Positions 28,671 to 36,974 of a stretch of 64,000 nt of DNA are shown piece by piece. The DNA comes from Sphingomonadaceae bacterium (GTDB lineage Bacteria > Pseudomonadota > Alphaproteobacteria > Sphingomonadales > Sphingomonadaceae). A program made the position numbers and the translations under genes. The first letter of the stretch is position 1. The number at the start of each line of letters is the position of its first letter. The stretch spans positions 1 through 64,000 of the forward strand of contig RFPL01000009.1 of NCBI GenBank assembly GCA_009926135.1, written 5' to 3'. The notes below the pieces were generated by a model that saw nothing but the letters and a program-made list of their open reading frames with translations, was not told the origin of the DNA and searched no databases.

Positions 28671-29423
28671 ATGACATTGCGGCTGATCACTGGCGAACAC
28701 GTCGCCCGGCTGTTCATTGACCGGGCGGACAAGCGCAATGCCTTCAACCAGGCGATGTGGGAGAAGTTGCCCGAACTGGTGCTTCAGGCCATGGCCGATC
28801 CGGCCGTACGCCTGCTGACGATTGAATCTGCCCATCCGGGCCTGTTCTGTGCCGGGGCGGATATTGCGGAATTGCTGGCTAACAAGGACGATGCCGGTTG
28901 GCGTTCGGCCAACCAGGCCGCGATCAACCGCGCCCAGCACGTGCTGGCCCGGGCCGAGAAGCCGGTGATTGCCTTTATCGACGGCGATTGCGTTGGTGGC
29001 GGCTGCGGCCTTGCGCTGGCAGCGGATATTCGTGTCGCGACGCCGCGCGCGCGGCTCGGAATTACTCCGGCCAAGCTGGGGCTGGTCTATCCGCTCCACG
29101 ATACCAAGCTGCTGGTCGATCTGGTCGGTCCCGGCCAGGCCAAGCGATTGCTTTACACCGGGATGCTGCTGAGCGCGGATGAGGCATTGCGGATTGGTCT
29201 GGTGGACGAGCTTGCCGATAGTCCCGGCCACCTGGAGGACCTGATTGCCGCCAATTCCGTGCATTCGACCACGGGGATGAAGCGGTTCGTTCGCCGCGTG
29301 CTCGACGGCCAGGCCGAAGACGATGCCGCGACGCTGGCGGTCTTCGCCGATGCCTTTACCGCGCCGGATTTCCTCGAAGGCTCCAGCGCCTTTGTCGAAA
29401 AGCGCAAGCCGGCCTTCCGGTAG
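28671..29423 (+). CDS. Crotonase-superfamily protein, hydratase glutamates absent
   Basis: Acyl-CoA enzyme of 250 aa in the crotonase (enoyl-CoA hydratase/isomerase) fold. The oxyanion-hole segments are present: F-C-A-G-A-D-I-A-E-L near residue 60 and C-V-G-G-G-C-G-L-A near residue 107. The two catalytic Glu of enoyl-CoA hydratase are missing, since G-G-G-C-E is G-G-G-C-G here and Q-P-E-I is replaced by T-P-A-K. It may therefore be a decarboxylase, thioesterase or isomerase. GGAAGGAG 12–19 nt before the ATG at 28671 supports the start; the longer open frame upstream is an artefact. Confidence 0.82.
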   Translation: MTLRLITGEHVARLFIDRADKRNAFNQAMWEKLPELVLQAMADPAVRLLTIESAHPGLFCAGADIAELLANKDDAGWRSANQAAINRAQHVLARAEKPVIAFIDGDCVGGGCGLALAADIRVATPRARLGITPAKLGLVYPLHDTKLLVDLVGPGQAKRLLYTGMLLSADEALRIGLVDELADSPGHLEDLIAANSVHSTTGMKRFVRRVLDGQAEDDAATLAVFADAFTAPDFLEGSSAFVEKRKPAFR

Positions 29424-29427
29424 GGTG

Positions 29428-29453
29428 CGGGGCAGACCTTGCGGTCCGCCCCG
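29428..29453. terminator. Strong hairpin between converging genes
   Basis: Stem CGGGGC-A-GACC, loop TTGC, then GGTC-C-GCCCCG: ten pairs with one A·C mismatch. It lies between the stops of the crotonase gene (+) and the S46 peptidase gene (−). There is no T-run on either side, so it may only block read-through or stabilise 3' ends. Confidence 0.4.
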
Positions 29454-29463
29454 GCCTTGCCCC

Positions 29464-31596
29464 TTACTTGACGCCCATTTCCTTCAGCAGGTTGGTAGCC
29501 CCATCGACCTTGTCCATCATCCACAGCATGTAGCGGTGGTCGACATGGATGGTGCGGTTGATCGCCGGATTGAAGCGCCAGTCGGAAATCACCCCGTCCA
29601 GCGTGCCGTCGAAGGCCAGACCAACCAGCTCGCCCTTGGCGTTGAGCGTGGCTGAGCCGGAATTGCCGCCGGTGATGTCGACCGTGGTCAGGTAGTTGAC
29701 CGGCAGGGTGCCGAGCTCAGGCGCGACGTAGTTGCCATAGTCCTTGGCCTTGACCAGCTCGATCGCCTTGTCCGGCGCATCGAATTCGCCCTTGCCGGTG
29801 TGCTTGGCGGCCATGCCCTCGGCGGTGGTGAAGGCGCTCCAGGTTACTCCGTCCTGCTTGCGACCGGTAACCTTGCCCCAGGTGATCCGCAGCGAGGAGT
29901 TGGCGTCCGGGTAGACCGGCTTGCCCTGTTCACGGGCGAAGGCCATCCGCCCGGCCATGACCGCGCGCTGGGCTTCGTTGAGCTTGCCGTCGTTCTCCTT
30001 GTCCAGGTCCAGCCGCTTCTGGCTGTAGGGATAGGCGGCGACTGCCAGCTGGATGAACGGATCGCTCGAGGCTTCGAACTCCGCCGCCGGCTTGTCGAGC
30101 CAGGCCAGGCGGGCGGCGGTGTCGGCCAGCTTCGTTTCGGTATAGAGCTTGTCGGGCCCAATGGCGTCCAGCTTGGCGAGCAGGGCGTCGTTGCGCTCAC
30201 CAGCCGGGACCACGCGGTAGTGGTCTAGCGCCCATTCCATGATCTTCCGATCAACACTCGCATCGAAGCGGCGCTCGATCTGCTTCAGCCCTTCGCTGCG
30301 CGGGGTGCGGTCGCGGTCCTGGAAGCCGGCTTCGCGCAGGGCGTCCGGCTTCTCGCGTTCCTTGGCCCAGCGGTAGAGCGTCGTCGCGGCGGAGAGCAGC
30401 TGCGCGCGGCCCAGCTGGCCCATGCGGATGTCGTTCACCGCGCGCTTGTCCTGCGCGGCGAGCAGGGCGTCGAGCTTGGCGAGGGCCGGGCCATAGGCCG
30501 TCTGCCGCTTCGTATCGGCGGCGACCCAGGCGCGGAAGGCCTGATCCTCGCCATTCTTCGCCTCGATCAGGCGGATCGCATCGGCTCCGGCCATCTGGCC
30601 CAGCAGGTTCTTCTTGGTGTTGTCGGCACCCTTGACGCTGCTGGCATACTTGATCTGCGCGGCCTGGTTGCCGGCGGTCAGCTTGTTCACCAGGTCCGAA
30701 TAGTCCGAAAGCAGCTTCTGGTTCAGCGGATAGCGATCGGCGAAGACGGACTTGGTCTCGCTCGCCATGCGCCAGCGGTTGGTGTTGCCGGGGAAGCCCG
30801 CCAGCATCACGAAATCGCCGTCCTTCAGGCCTTCCTTGGCAATCGTCAGCCACGACTTGGGCTGATAGGGCACGTTGTCCTTCGAATAGCTAGCCGAGCT
30901 GCCATCGGGGCCGACATAGGCGCGGTAGAAGCCAAAATCGCCGGTGTGGCGGGGCCACTGCCAGTTGTCAGTCTCCCCGCCGAAATTGCCGATGCCGCCA
31001 GCGGGAGCATAGACCAGGCGGACATCCTTGATCTCCAGCTGCTGCTGCAGGAAGTACCGTTCCCCGCCGAAATAGCTGCGCACGTCGCAGCGGCGGTTGG
31101 GCTGCTTTTCGCAGGTGGCGATCAGCGCCTTGCGGTTGGCATCGATCCGGTCATAGCGCTGGCGGCCGGTCAGCTTCGCGGTCACGCCCTTGAGCATGGC
31201 GGTGGTGACGTTGCGCAGGTCTTCGATCACGTAGATCCGGGTGCCGGGCGCGGCGGGCAGTTCAGCGCTTTTGTCCTTGGCCAGGAAGCCATCGGTCAGA
31301 TAGTCCTGCCCCGGCTTCGAGTTGTACTGGATCGAGCCATAGACGCAGTGGTGGTTGGAAACGACCAGCCCCTGCGGCGAGACGAACGAGGCCGAGCAGC
31401 CGCCCAGCGAGACGATCGCATTCATCGGTGCCTTGGTCAGGTCGGCCAATTGCTCGGGCGGAACTTCCGCCCCGGCTGCCTTCATCTGGGCGGCGACTTC
31501 TGCCATCTGGCTGGGTAGCCACATGCCCTCGTCGGCTGCGGCTGGCGCGGCCAGGGCCAGCAGCGATACGGTGGCGGCGAACTTGCGAAACGTCAT
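29464..31596 (-). CDS. S46-family dipeptidyl-peptidase (DPP7-like)
   Basis: Exported serine dipeptidyl-peptidase of 710 aa. The signal peptide (M-T-F-R-K-F…P-A-A-A) leads into D-E-G-M-W-L-P, typical of S46. The catalytic His is in V-V-S-N-H-H-C-V-Y-G near residue 80, an Asp lies in G-G-E-T-D-N-W-Q-W, and the nucleophilic Ser is in T-G-G-N-S-G-S near residue 655. Eighteen residues after that Ser is Gly (F-D-G). In this family Gly there goes with DPP7-type hydrophobic P1 preference and Arg with acidic-specific DPP11. It acts on peptides in the periplasm. Confidence 0.9.
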   Translation of the reverse strand: MTFRKFAATVSLLALAAPAAADEGMWLPSQMAEVAAQMKAAGAEVPPEQLADLTKAPMNAIVSLGGCSASFVSPQGLVVSNHHCVYGSIQYNSKPGQDYLTDGFLAKDKSAELPAAPGTRIYVIEDLRNVTTAMLKGVTAKLTGRQRYDRIDANRKALIATCEKQPNRRCDVRSYFGGERYFLQQQLEIKDVRLVYAPAGGIGNFGGETDNWQWPRHTGDFGFYRAYVGPDGSSASYSKDNVPYQPKSWLTIAKEGLKDGDFVMLAGFPGNTNRWRMASETKSVFADRYPLNQKLLSDYSDLVNKLTAGNQAAQIKYASSVKGADNTKKNLLGQMAGADAIRLIEAKNGEDQAFRAWVAADTKRQTAYGPALAKLDALLAAQDKRAVNDIRMGQLGRAQLLSAATTLYRWAKEREKPDALREAGFQDRDRTPRSEGLKQIERRFDASVDRKIMEWALDHYRVVPAGERNDALLAKLDAIGPDKLYTETKLADTAARLAWLDKPAAEFEASSDPFIQLAVAAYPYSQKRLDLDKENDGKLNEAQRAVMAGRMAFAREQGKPVYPDANSSLRITWGKVTGRKQDGVTWSAFTTAEGMAAKHTGKGEFDAPDKAIELVKAKDYGNYVAPELGTLPVNYLTTVDITGGNSGSATLNAKGELVGLAFDGTLDGVISDWRFNPAINRTIHVDHRYMLWMMDKVDGATNLLKEMGVK

Positions 31597-31697
31597 TCAG
31601 GCACTCCCGGTCATTATTGGCGCGTGCTGGAATCACCCAGCCGCGAATGACCGGCGCCAAAGCGCAAGTTGGCCCGTTAGACAAGCCAGACCAATGA

Positions 31698-32804
31698 CTA
31701 GAGCAGCACCATGGCGAAGCCGAGCGCCGTCGCGAAGCTGACCAGCGTGGCGGAAATCACCGGGATCGTCGCGCGCCAGCCCATCTCGAGCAGCAGGTCC
31801 ATCCGGCTGCGCATCGCCGTCGCGGTAACCGCCAGCAGCAGCAAGCCCTTGGAGGCAATCAGCGCATAGTGGCTGACCGCCTGCGGCACGGTGATCAGGC
31901 TGTTGACCACGACCGTCGCGAGGAAGGCGGTGATGAACCAGGGCAGGGCCAGGCGCTTCCACACCGGCTGGGCGGCGCCTTCGGCGGTGCCGCCGCCAAG
32001 CATCAGGCTGACCAGCACGACGACCGGGGCAAGCAGGGCGACGCGCGCCAGCTTAACGATGGTGGCATAGCTGCCCGCCGCATCGGAAAAGGCATAACCG
32101 CCGCCGATTGCCTGGGCGACATCATGGATCGAGGCGCCGATCAGGAAGCCGGCCTGCTGGTCGGTCAGGTTGAGTTCCGCGGCAAGCATCGGATAGACCG
32201 ACATGGCAAAGGCGCTGGCCAGGCTGACGCCGACCAGGGTCAAGGCAAACTGCGCCTGGCTGAGCCGTTCCTTGCCGATTACGCCGTATAGCGCCAGCGC
32301 CGCGCTGGCGCCGCAGATCGCGGTCGAACCGCCCGCCAGCATCCCGGCATAGCGCGATTGGGTGGCAAAGCGCGCGCCCACGATCCCCGCGAAGAATGTG
32401 CTGGCCATGACGACCAGCAGCGCCAGGAACGGCGCCGCGCCCAGCGCGGTGATCTGCTCGATCGTCACCTGCAGGCCCAGCACCACGATCCCGGCGCGCA
32501 GGCAGGTGCGCGAGGCGAAGTCCAGCCCGGGGTGCGAGCGCGGCTCGCGCGCGATGAAGTTCAGCGACAGGCCGATCAGCAGGCCCAGCAGGATAATCGG
32601 AAAGCCGTAATGCTCTGACAGCCAGGCTGCAGCGGCCGCCGCTACGCCGCAGATGGCAAGGCCGGGTAGCAGGCTGTCCTTTTGCCGATCGGCCTGGGCA
32701 GTCAGTTCCGCCAGGTGCAGCTCACCATAAAGGTCGCCGCCGTGGGGGAGGGCGTCCCAGTCGATCGCGGGTAGCGTGGCCCGGTTTCTGTCCTGCGGTG
32801 TCAT
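31698..32804 (-). CDS. YeiH-family putative sulfate/sulfite exporter
   Basis: Integral membrane protein of 368 aa from the UPF0324 (YeiH, putative sulfate exporter) family. After a hydrophilic N-terminal extension of about 45 residues there are 9–10 hydrophobic helices. The family segment G-G-S-T-A-I-C-G-A-S-A-A follows, and G-A-S-I-H-D-V-A-Q-A-I-G-G-G-Y is also present. It is divergent from the MFS gene across only 69 bp and lies on the edge of the sulfoquinovose locus, where sulfite must be disposed of. Export of sulfite or sulfate here is inference; the family is poorly characterised. Confidence 0.8.
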   Translation of the reverse strand: MTPQDRNRATLPAIDWDALPHGGDLYGELHLAELTAQADRQKDSLLPGLAICGVAAAAAAWLSEHYGFPIILLGLLIGLSLNFIAREPRSHPGLDFASRTCLRAGIVVLGLQVTIEQITALGAAPFLALLVVMASTFFAGIVGARFATQSRYAGMLAGGSTAICGASAALALYGVIGKERLSQAQFALTLVGVSLASAFAMSVYPMLAAELNLTDQQAGFLIGASIHDVAQAIGGGYAFSDAAGSYATIVKLARVALLAPVVVLVSLMLGGGTAEGAAQPVWKRLALPWFITAFLATVVVNSLITVPQAVSHYALIASKGLLLLAVTATAMRSRMDLLLEMGWRATIPVISATLVSFATALGFAMVLL

Positions 32805-32873
32805 ATTGCCCTTCCCTTATCCCCACGGCACGTTAGTCTGCAAGCAACGAAAAGACAAAATTGGGGAAGAGCC

Positions 32874-34115
32874 ATGGCCACTGGCGGCGCAAACCACACC
32901 GAAGCAAGCCTGATCCGTTCGCGCAACCTGCTGATCGGGCTGCTGTTCTTCGGCACCATCATCAATTACGTCGATCGGCAGGTGCTCTCGTTGCTGAAGC
33001 CCAGCATCGAGGCGGAATATGGCTGGGGTGATGCTGAGTTCGCGCACTTCGCCTCGATGTCGCAGCTCGCTGCCGCCTCGGCGCTGATCTTCGTCGGTTA
33101 CCTGCTCGACCGGTTTGGGGTGCGCCGCGCCTATGGGGCGGCGGTCGGCTTGTGGAGCCTGGCGGGCATCGCCCATGCCTTTGCCGCCACGGTCACCCAG
33201 TTCGTTTCGGCCCGTGTGGCGCTGGTCGCGGCCGAGGCGATCAATACGCCGGCCGCGGTCAAGGCTGCGGCGGTGTTCCTGCCACTCAAGCAGCGCTCGA
33301 TGGCGATGGGGATCGTCAACTCCGCGCCGAACCTGGGCAACATCATCGCCCCGCTGACGGTCATTCCCTTCGCCACCATGTTCGGCTGGCACGCGGCCTT
33401 CATCGTCACCGGGCTGATCGGTTTCATCTGGCTGGCCTTCTGGATCGGCGGCACGCGCCGGTTGCAGCCAGTGGCGGAAACCATCGTCGAAGCGGCCAAG
33501 CCCTCGTTCCGAGAAGCGCTGAAGGACAAAGTGACCTGGGCGATTGCCGGGGCCAAGGCGCTGACCGACATGTTCTGGTGGTTCTTCACCTTCTGGCTGC
33601 CCGACCTGTTCGTGAAGGTCTTTGGCCTGACCCAGAAAGAACTGATCGGCCCGACCGCGCTGGCCTTTACGCTGGCGGCCGTCGGCGCGCTTTCGGCTGG
33701 CGTGGTCTTCCCGCGCCTGCTGGCGCGAGGCCTTAGTGTGAACCGTTCGCGCAAGACCGCGCTGTTCCTGTATGCGCTCATCATCCTGCCGATCCCGCTG
33801 GCGCTGACCGCCGCCAGTCCGTGGACCGCCGCCGCGATCATCGGCATGGCGCTGTTCGCGCACCAGGGCTTCTCCACCAACATCTTCGGCTTTGCAGCCG
33901 ATGCCGTGCCCACCTCGCGCGTCGGGACGGTCATGGCGATCGGCGCGATTGCCGGGAACCTGGCCGGGTTCGGCATCCAGGAGACAACCGGGTGGCTGCT
34001 GACCAACGGCCATGGCTATGCTCCGCTGTTCTACGGCGCGGCGGTATCCTACCTGCTGGCGCTGGGCGTGATCCACTTCCTGGTGCCGCGGATCGTGGCG
34101 CATGATGAGGGGTGA
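32874..34115 (+). CDS. MFS transporter, organic-anion (hexuronate-like) type
   Basis: Inner-membrane carrier of 413 aa with 12 predicted helices. I-I-N-Y-V-D-R-Q-V-L-S in helix 1 and L-D-R-F-G-V-R-R in the loop between helices 2 and 3 match the anion:cation symporter branch (ExuT-like). Members carry acidic sugars, so a sulfonated sugar such as sulfoquinovose or its glyceryl glycoside would fit, given the sulfoquinovosidase nearby. That substrate is inferred. TGA overlaps the GTG of a small ORF as GTGA. It is divergent from the YeiH gene. Confidence 0.85.
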   Translation: MATGGANHTEASLIRSRNLLIGLLFFGTIINYVDRQVLSLLKPSIEAEYGWGDAEFAHFASMSQLAAASALIFVGYLLDRFGVRRAYGAAVGLWSLAGIAHAFAATVTQFVSARVALVAAEAINTPAAVKAAAVFLPLKQRSMAMGIVNSAPNLGNIIAPLTVIPFATMFGWHAAFIVTGLIGFIWLAFWIGGTRRLQPVAETIVEAAKPSFREALKDKVTWAIAGAKALTDMFWWFFTFWLPDLFVKVFGLTQKELIGPTALAFTLAAVGALSAGVVFPRLLARGLSVNRSRKTALFLYALIILPIPLALTAASPWTAAAIIGMALFAHQGFSTNIFGFAADAVPTSRVGTVMAIGAIAGNLAGFGIQETTGWLLTNGHGYAPLFYGAAVSYLLALGVIHFLVPRIVAHDEG

Positions 34116-34291
34116 GGGCGCCTACGACCTCAAAAGCGCTCTTCGCCGTCCTTGTCGGTATGACCATCGGAATAGCCATCGGCTGGTCGGCAAAGGGAGC
34201 CCTCGCGAAGGATGCTTGCCTCCACGCAGGCGGTAAATGGCGAACCATTGACCAGTTCTGCGAAGCGCCAAGGTTTGGCCAGCCGGAATAA
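34112..34291 (+). CDS. Small membrane-anchored protein with two cysteines
   Basis: Unrecognised 59-aa ORF with a GTG start overlapping the MFS stop (GTGA). It has a short positively charged N-terminus, one hydrophobic helix (A-L-F-A-V-L-V-G-M-T-I-G-I-A-I-G-W) and a polar tail with D-A-C-L-H-A-G-G-K-W-R…Q-F-C-E. The C-x-x-A-G-G-x-W…C pattern looks like small exported sphingomonad proteins with one disulfide, but I cannot name a family. Translational coupling to the transporter is possible. An ATG at 34160 would drop half of the helix. Confidence 0.5.
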   Translation: MRAPTTSKALFAVLVGMTIGIAIGWSAKGALAKDACLHAGGKWRTIDQFCEAPRFGQPE

Positions 34292-34335
34292 CCGGCCTGC
34301 ATATAGGCTTAGCAGACTAGCTAAAGGCTAATAGA

Positions 34336-34367
34336 AAAGGCCCCCTGCCGCGAGGCAGGGGGCCTTT
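34336..34367. terminator. Bidirectional rho-independent terminator
   Basis: A perfect 14-bp stem (34336–34349 with 34354–34367) has the loop GCGA. On the minus strand the hairpin is followed by a T-rich stretch (TTTTCTATT), ending the TonB receptor transcript. On the plus strand TTTCTT follows, ending the MFS/small-ORF transcript. Confidence 0.9.
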
Positions 34368-34393
34368 CTTAAAGGCCGTAAGGCTGGGCTGGA

Positions 34394-36781
34394 TCAGAAG
34401 CTGAACCGGCCCGTCACGCCCCAGTAGCGATCCGCATCGCGCGGGATCTGGTAGCGGTAGGAACCGCCGACGCCGCCGTTGACGATCGCTGCGGCATAGC
34501 CCTTGTCGAACAGGTTGCGGACCACGAAGGTCAGCTTCCACTTGTCGTCCGGATCAACCAGGCCGACATTCGCATTGACCAGCGCATAGGCCGGGATGGT
34601 GCCGAGGGCGCGCTGCACCGGATCGGCTGCGAACAGCGAGAGCTGGCTGGACTGGAAGTTCATCGAAGTGCCGAACGCCAGGTTGGCGAAGCTGCCGGTT
34701 TCGATGGTGTGATCCAGTGCGACCGAACCCTTCCAGGTCGGGGCAAAGCCCAGCTTGGTGCCGGCCGCGATCGAGGCCGCACCCAGCGGTGCCTTGAAGT
34801 TGACGACGTGCGCGTCGTTCACCGAAACACCAGCGCTGAGGTTGGTGTTGCGACCGATGCGGTACGCCATGTCAAGCTCGATGCCCTTGGTCGAAACCGT
34901 GCCCGCGTTGGTGAAGCGGGTCACCACCACGCCGGCAACCAGATCCGGGTTGTTGGCCTGGAAGTTCTGGTAACGGGCATAGTAGGCGGCGATGTTGAAG
35001 GTCAGCGCACCGTCCAGCAGCGTGTTCTTCATGCCGATTTCGAACGAGTTCGAGGTTTCCGGCTCGATCACGTTGGTGCCGGTACCGGTCAGGTTGAAGA
35101 AGACGTTGTAGGCCGGACCCTTGTAGCCACGGGCGTAGCTGGCATAGGCCATGGTGTCGTCGTTGAGGTCGAACTGGAAGATCGCCTTGCCCGACAGGTT
35201 GTCGCTGCTGGTTTCGGCAGTCCATGGCACGCCGTTCGACGAAGCCACGGCGCTGGTGGCTGCAGCGGTCGGCGAAGTGCCGAGGCCGACCAGACGGACG
35301 TATTCGTTATAGACGCCCTGGTCGAAGTTCGGCTGAATCCCCGGGCCGGTCAGCGGCGAGCGGCGGCTGTGGAAGACCGACAGCTTGTCATGCGTGTAGC
35401 GCAGACCAGCCACGAAACGGATCGTGTCGGCCAGCTTGTAGGTAGCCTGACCGAAGACCGCGACGTTGTTGAAGGTCGAACCGAACGTGGCCGAGCCCGA
35501 CGGCGTGGTCGAGGGGTTGGCGAAGGTGCTGCCGCACGGCACCAGCGAAGTGGTCGGTGCGCCGGCAGCAGCCGTGCACTGGGTCACATTGCGGGTGAAG
35601 GTCCGCTCTGACTCGGCGCGCGAGTAGAACGCGCCCAGCACGTAGGACAGCGTCTGATCGGCAGGCGAAGTCAGGCGCAGTTCCTGGGTGAAGGTGTTCG
35701 AGGTCTGCGGACCCGAATCGTGCAACTGGGCAAAGCCGACATAGGCGCGGTCAAGCCAATCACCGTCACGGATTTCGGTGTTGTCCCAGCCGCGATAGGC
35801 GGTGATGCTGGTCACGGTGTGATCGCCCAGTGCGAAATCGCCCTGGAACGAGACGCCCCAGCCCTTTTCCTTGGTGGCGGTCACCAGGTTCTGCGCGACA
35901 GTGCGGGTATCGGCACCCAGCGGGGTCGGCAGCGCCAGGAAGCCCAGGCTGGTGCCCGGCAGGCCGGCACCGGTCAGCGGACCGGTGGCGATGATGTCAG
36001 CGCAGCAATCGTCGTCGTTCTTGTAATAGTCGGCGGCGAGGTAGAGGCGCAGATCGTCGCTCGGCTCATACAGGAACTGGCCGCGAACGCCGTAGTGCTT
36101 GTAGCCGTTGACCCACTCGTTGCTGGTGGTGTTGCGGATGTTGCCGTCATACTCACCGTAGAAGCCGGTGACCCGGGCGGCCAGATCCTGGCCAAGCGGC
36201 AGGTTGACCGCGCCCTTGAGGCGGTATTCGCTGCGATCGAAATAGCTGGCTTCGACGCTGCCGCCGAATTCCATCTTCGGCATCTGGGTGGTGATGTTGA
36301 TCACGCCAGCCGAAGCGTTCTTGCCGAACAGGGTGCCCTGCGGGCCGCGCAGCACTTCCATCTGGGCCACGTCGACCATGTCGGAGAAGGCTTCGCCCGA
36401 ACGCGAGTAGACCACGCCGTCAACCACGGTCGAGACCGAAGGCTCACCCGCAATCGAGAAGGTGGCGGTACCGACGCCGCGCAGGAAGATTGTCTGGTTG
36501 AGGGTCGTGCCCGACTTCAGGAAGTTGAGCGACGGCACCATCTGGGCTGCGCTTTCGATCGACGGGCGCGAGGCTTCGGCCAGGCGTTCGCCGCTGAGCA
36601 CCGAAACGGCAACCGGCACGTCCTGGACGTTTTCCGAGCGCTTCTGGGCGGTGACGACGATTTCGCCGGGGGCGCCTTCGTCTTCGTTGGCCGTATCCTG
36701 GGCGTAGGCCGGGGCGGCAAATGCGACCATGGCCAGCGCTGCCAGGGGCAGTGCCGACGATGTGCGAAGCATCGATTTCAT
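34394..36781 (-). CDS. TonB-dependent receptor of the sulfoquinovose locus
   Basis: Outer-membrane transporter of 795 aa. It has a signal peptide (M-K-S-M-L-R…A-Y-A-Q, about 28 aa), a TonB-box segment G-E-I-V-V-T-A-Q-K-R, a plug with R-G-V-G-T and F-G-K-N-A-S-A-G-V-I, then a barrel ending G-R-F-S-F. The frame is open to 36850, but a strong AGGGAGGA site just before 36781 and the signal peptide fix the start. It is divergent from the sulfoquinovosidase gene with a 193-bp shared promoter region. It is the likely route for sulfoquinovosyl glycerol or related glycosides across the outer membrane; the ligand is inferred from context. Confidence 0.88.
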   Translation of the reverse strand: MKSMLRTSSALPLAALAMVAFAAPAYAQDTANEDEGAPGEIVVTAQKRSENVQDVPVAVSVLSGERLAEASRPSIESAAQMVPSLNFLKSGTTLNQTIFLRGVGTATFSIAGEPSVSTVVDGVVYSRSGEAFSDMVDVAQMEVLRGPQGTLFGKNASAGVINITTQMPKMEFGGSVEASYFDRSEYRLKGAVNLPLGQDLAARVTGFYGEYDGNIRNTTSNEWVNGYKHYGVRGQFLYEPSDDLRLYLAADYYKNDDDCCADIIATGPLTGAGLPGTSLGFLALPTPLGADTRTVAQNLVTATKEKGWGVSFQGDFALGDHTVTSITAYRGWDNTEIRDGDWLDRAYVGFAQLHDSGPQTSNTFTQELRLTSPADQTLSYVLGAFYSRAESERTFTRNVTQCTAAAGAPTTSLVPCGSTFANPSTTPSGSATFGSTFNNVAVFGQATYKLADTIRFVAGLRYTHDKLSVFHSRRSPLTGPGIQPNFDQGVYNEYVRLVGLGTSPTAAATSAVASSNGVPWTAETSSDNLSGKAIFQFDLNDDTMAYASYARGYKGPAYNVFFNLTGTGTNVIEPETSNSFEIGMKNTLLDGALTFNIAAYYARYQNFQANNPDLVAGVVVTRFTNAGTVSTKGIELDMAYRIGRNTNLSAGVSVNDAHVVNFKAPLGAASIAAGTKLGFAPTWKGSVALDHTIETGSFANLAFGTSMNFQSSQLSLFAADPVQRALGTIPAYALVNANVGLVDPDDKWKLTFVVRNLFDKGYAAAIVNGGVGGSYRYQIPRDADRYWGVTGRFSF

Positions 36782-36899
36782 GGATGTTCCTCCCTTGCAC
36801 CGGGGGCCTCCTGCCCCGCGGCGTATTCTCCTCTGCCGGACAGGGCGCACCCTTCCGGTTGGTGCTTGAATTGCTGTGAGCCGCTCGATATGTCAAGCG

Positions 36900-36915
36900 G
36901 TGTCATACGGGACAC
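36900..36915. promoter_or_regulatory. Inverted repeat in the divergent TonB/sulfoquinovosidase promoter
   Basis: GTGTC-ATACGG-GACAC: perfect 5-bp arms with a 6-nt spacer, between the receptor (start 36781, −) and the sulfoquinovosidase (start 36975, +). It is a candidate operator for the LacI regulator encoded next door. No second copy was found to support it. Confidence 0.35.
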
Positions 36916-36933
36916 ACGTGGTTCGCGCACTGC

Positions 36934-36950
36934 TTGTGACATTGTCGCAA
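36934..36950. promoter_or_regulatory. Near-perfect palindrome 24 bp before the sulfoquinovosidase start
   Basis: TTGTGACA-T-TGTCGCAA: 8-bp arms with one mismatch around a central T. It has the size and symmetry expected for a LacI-family operator and overlaps where the sulfoquinovosidase transcript should begin. Assignment to the adjacent LacI protein is inferred. Confidence 0.45.
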
Positions 36951-36974
36951 CAGCCGCTTCCGGGAGTTGGGGTA

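Noticed and set aside
32805-32873. LacI-type operator between YeiH and the MFS gene
   Set aside because: No inverted repeat resembling those at 36900–36950 was visible, so shared LacI control of this pair is not claimed.
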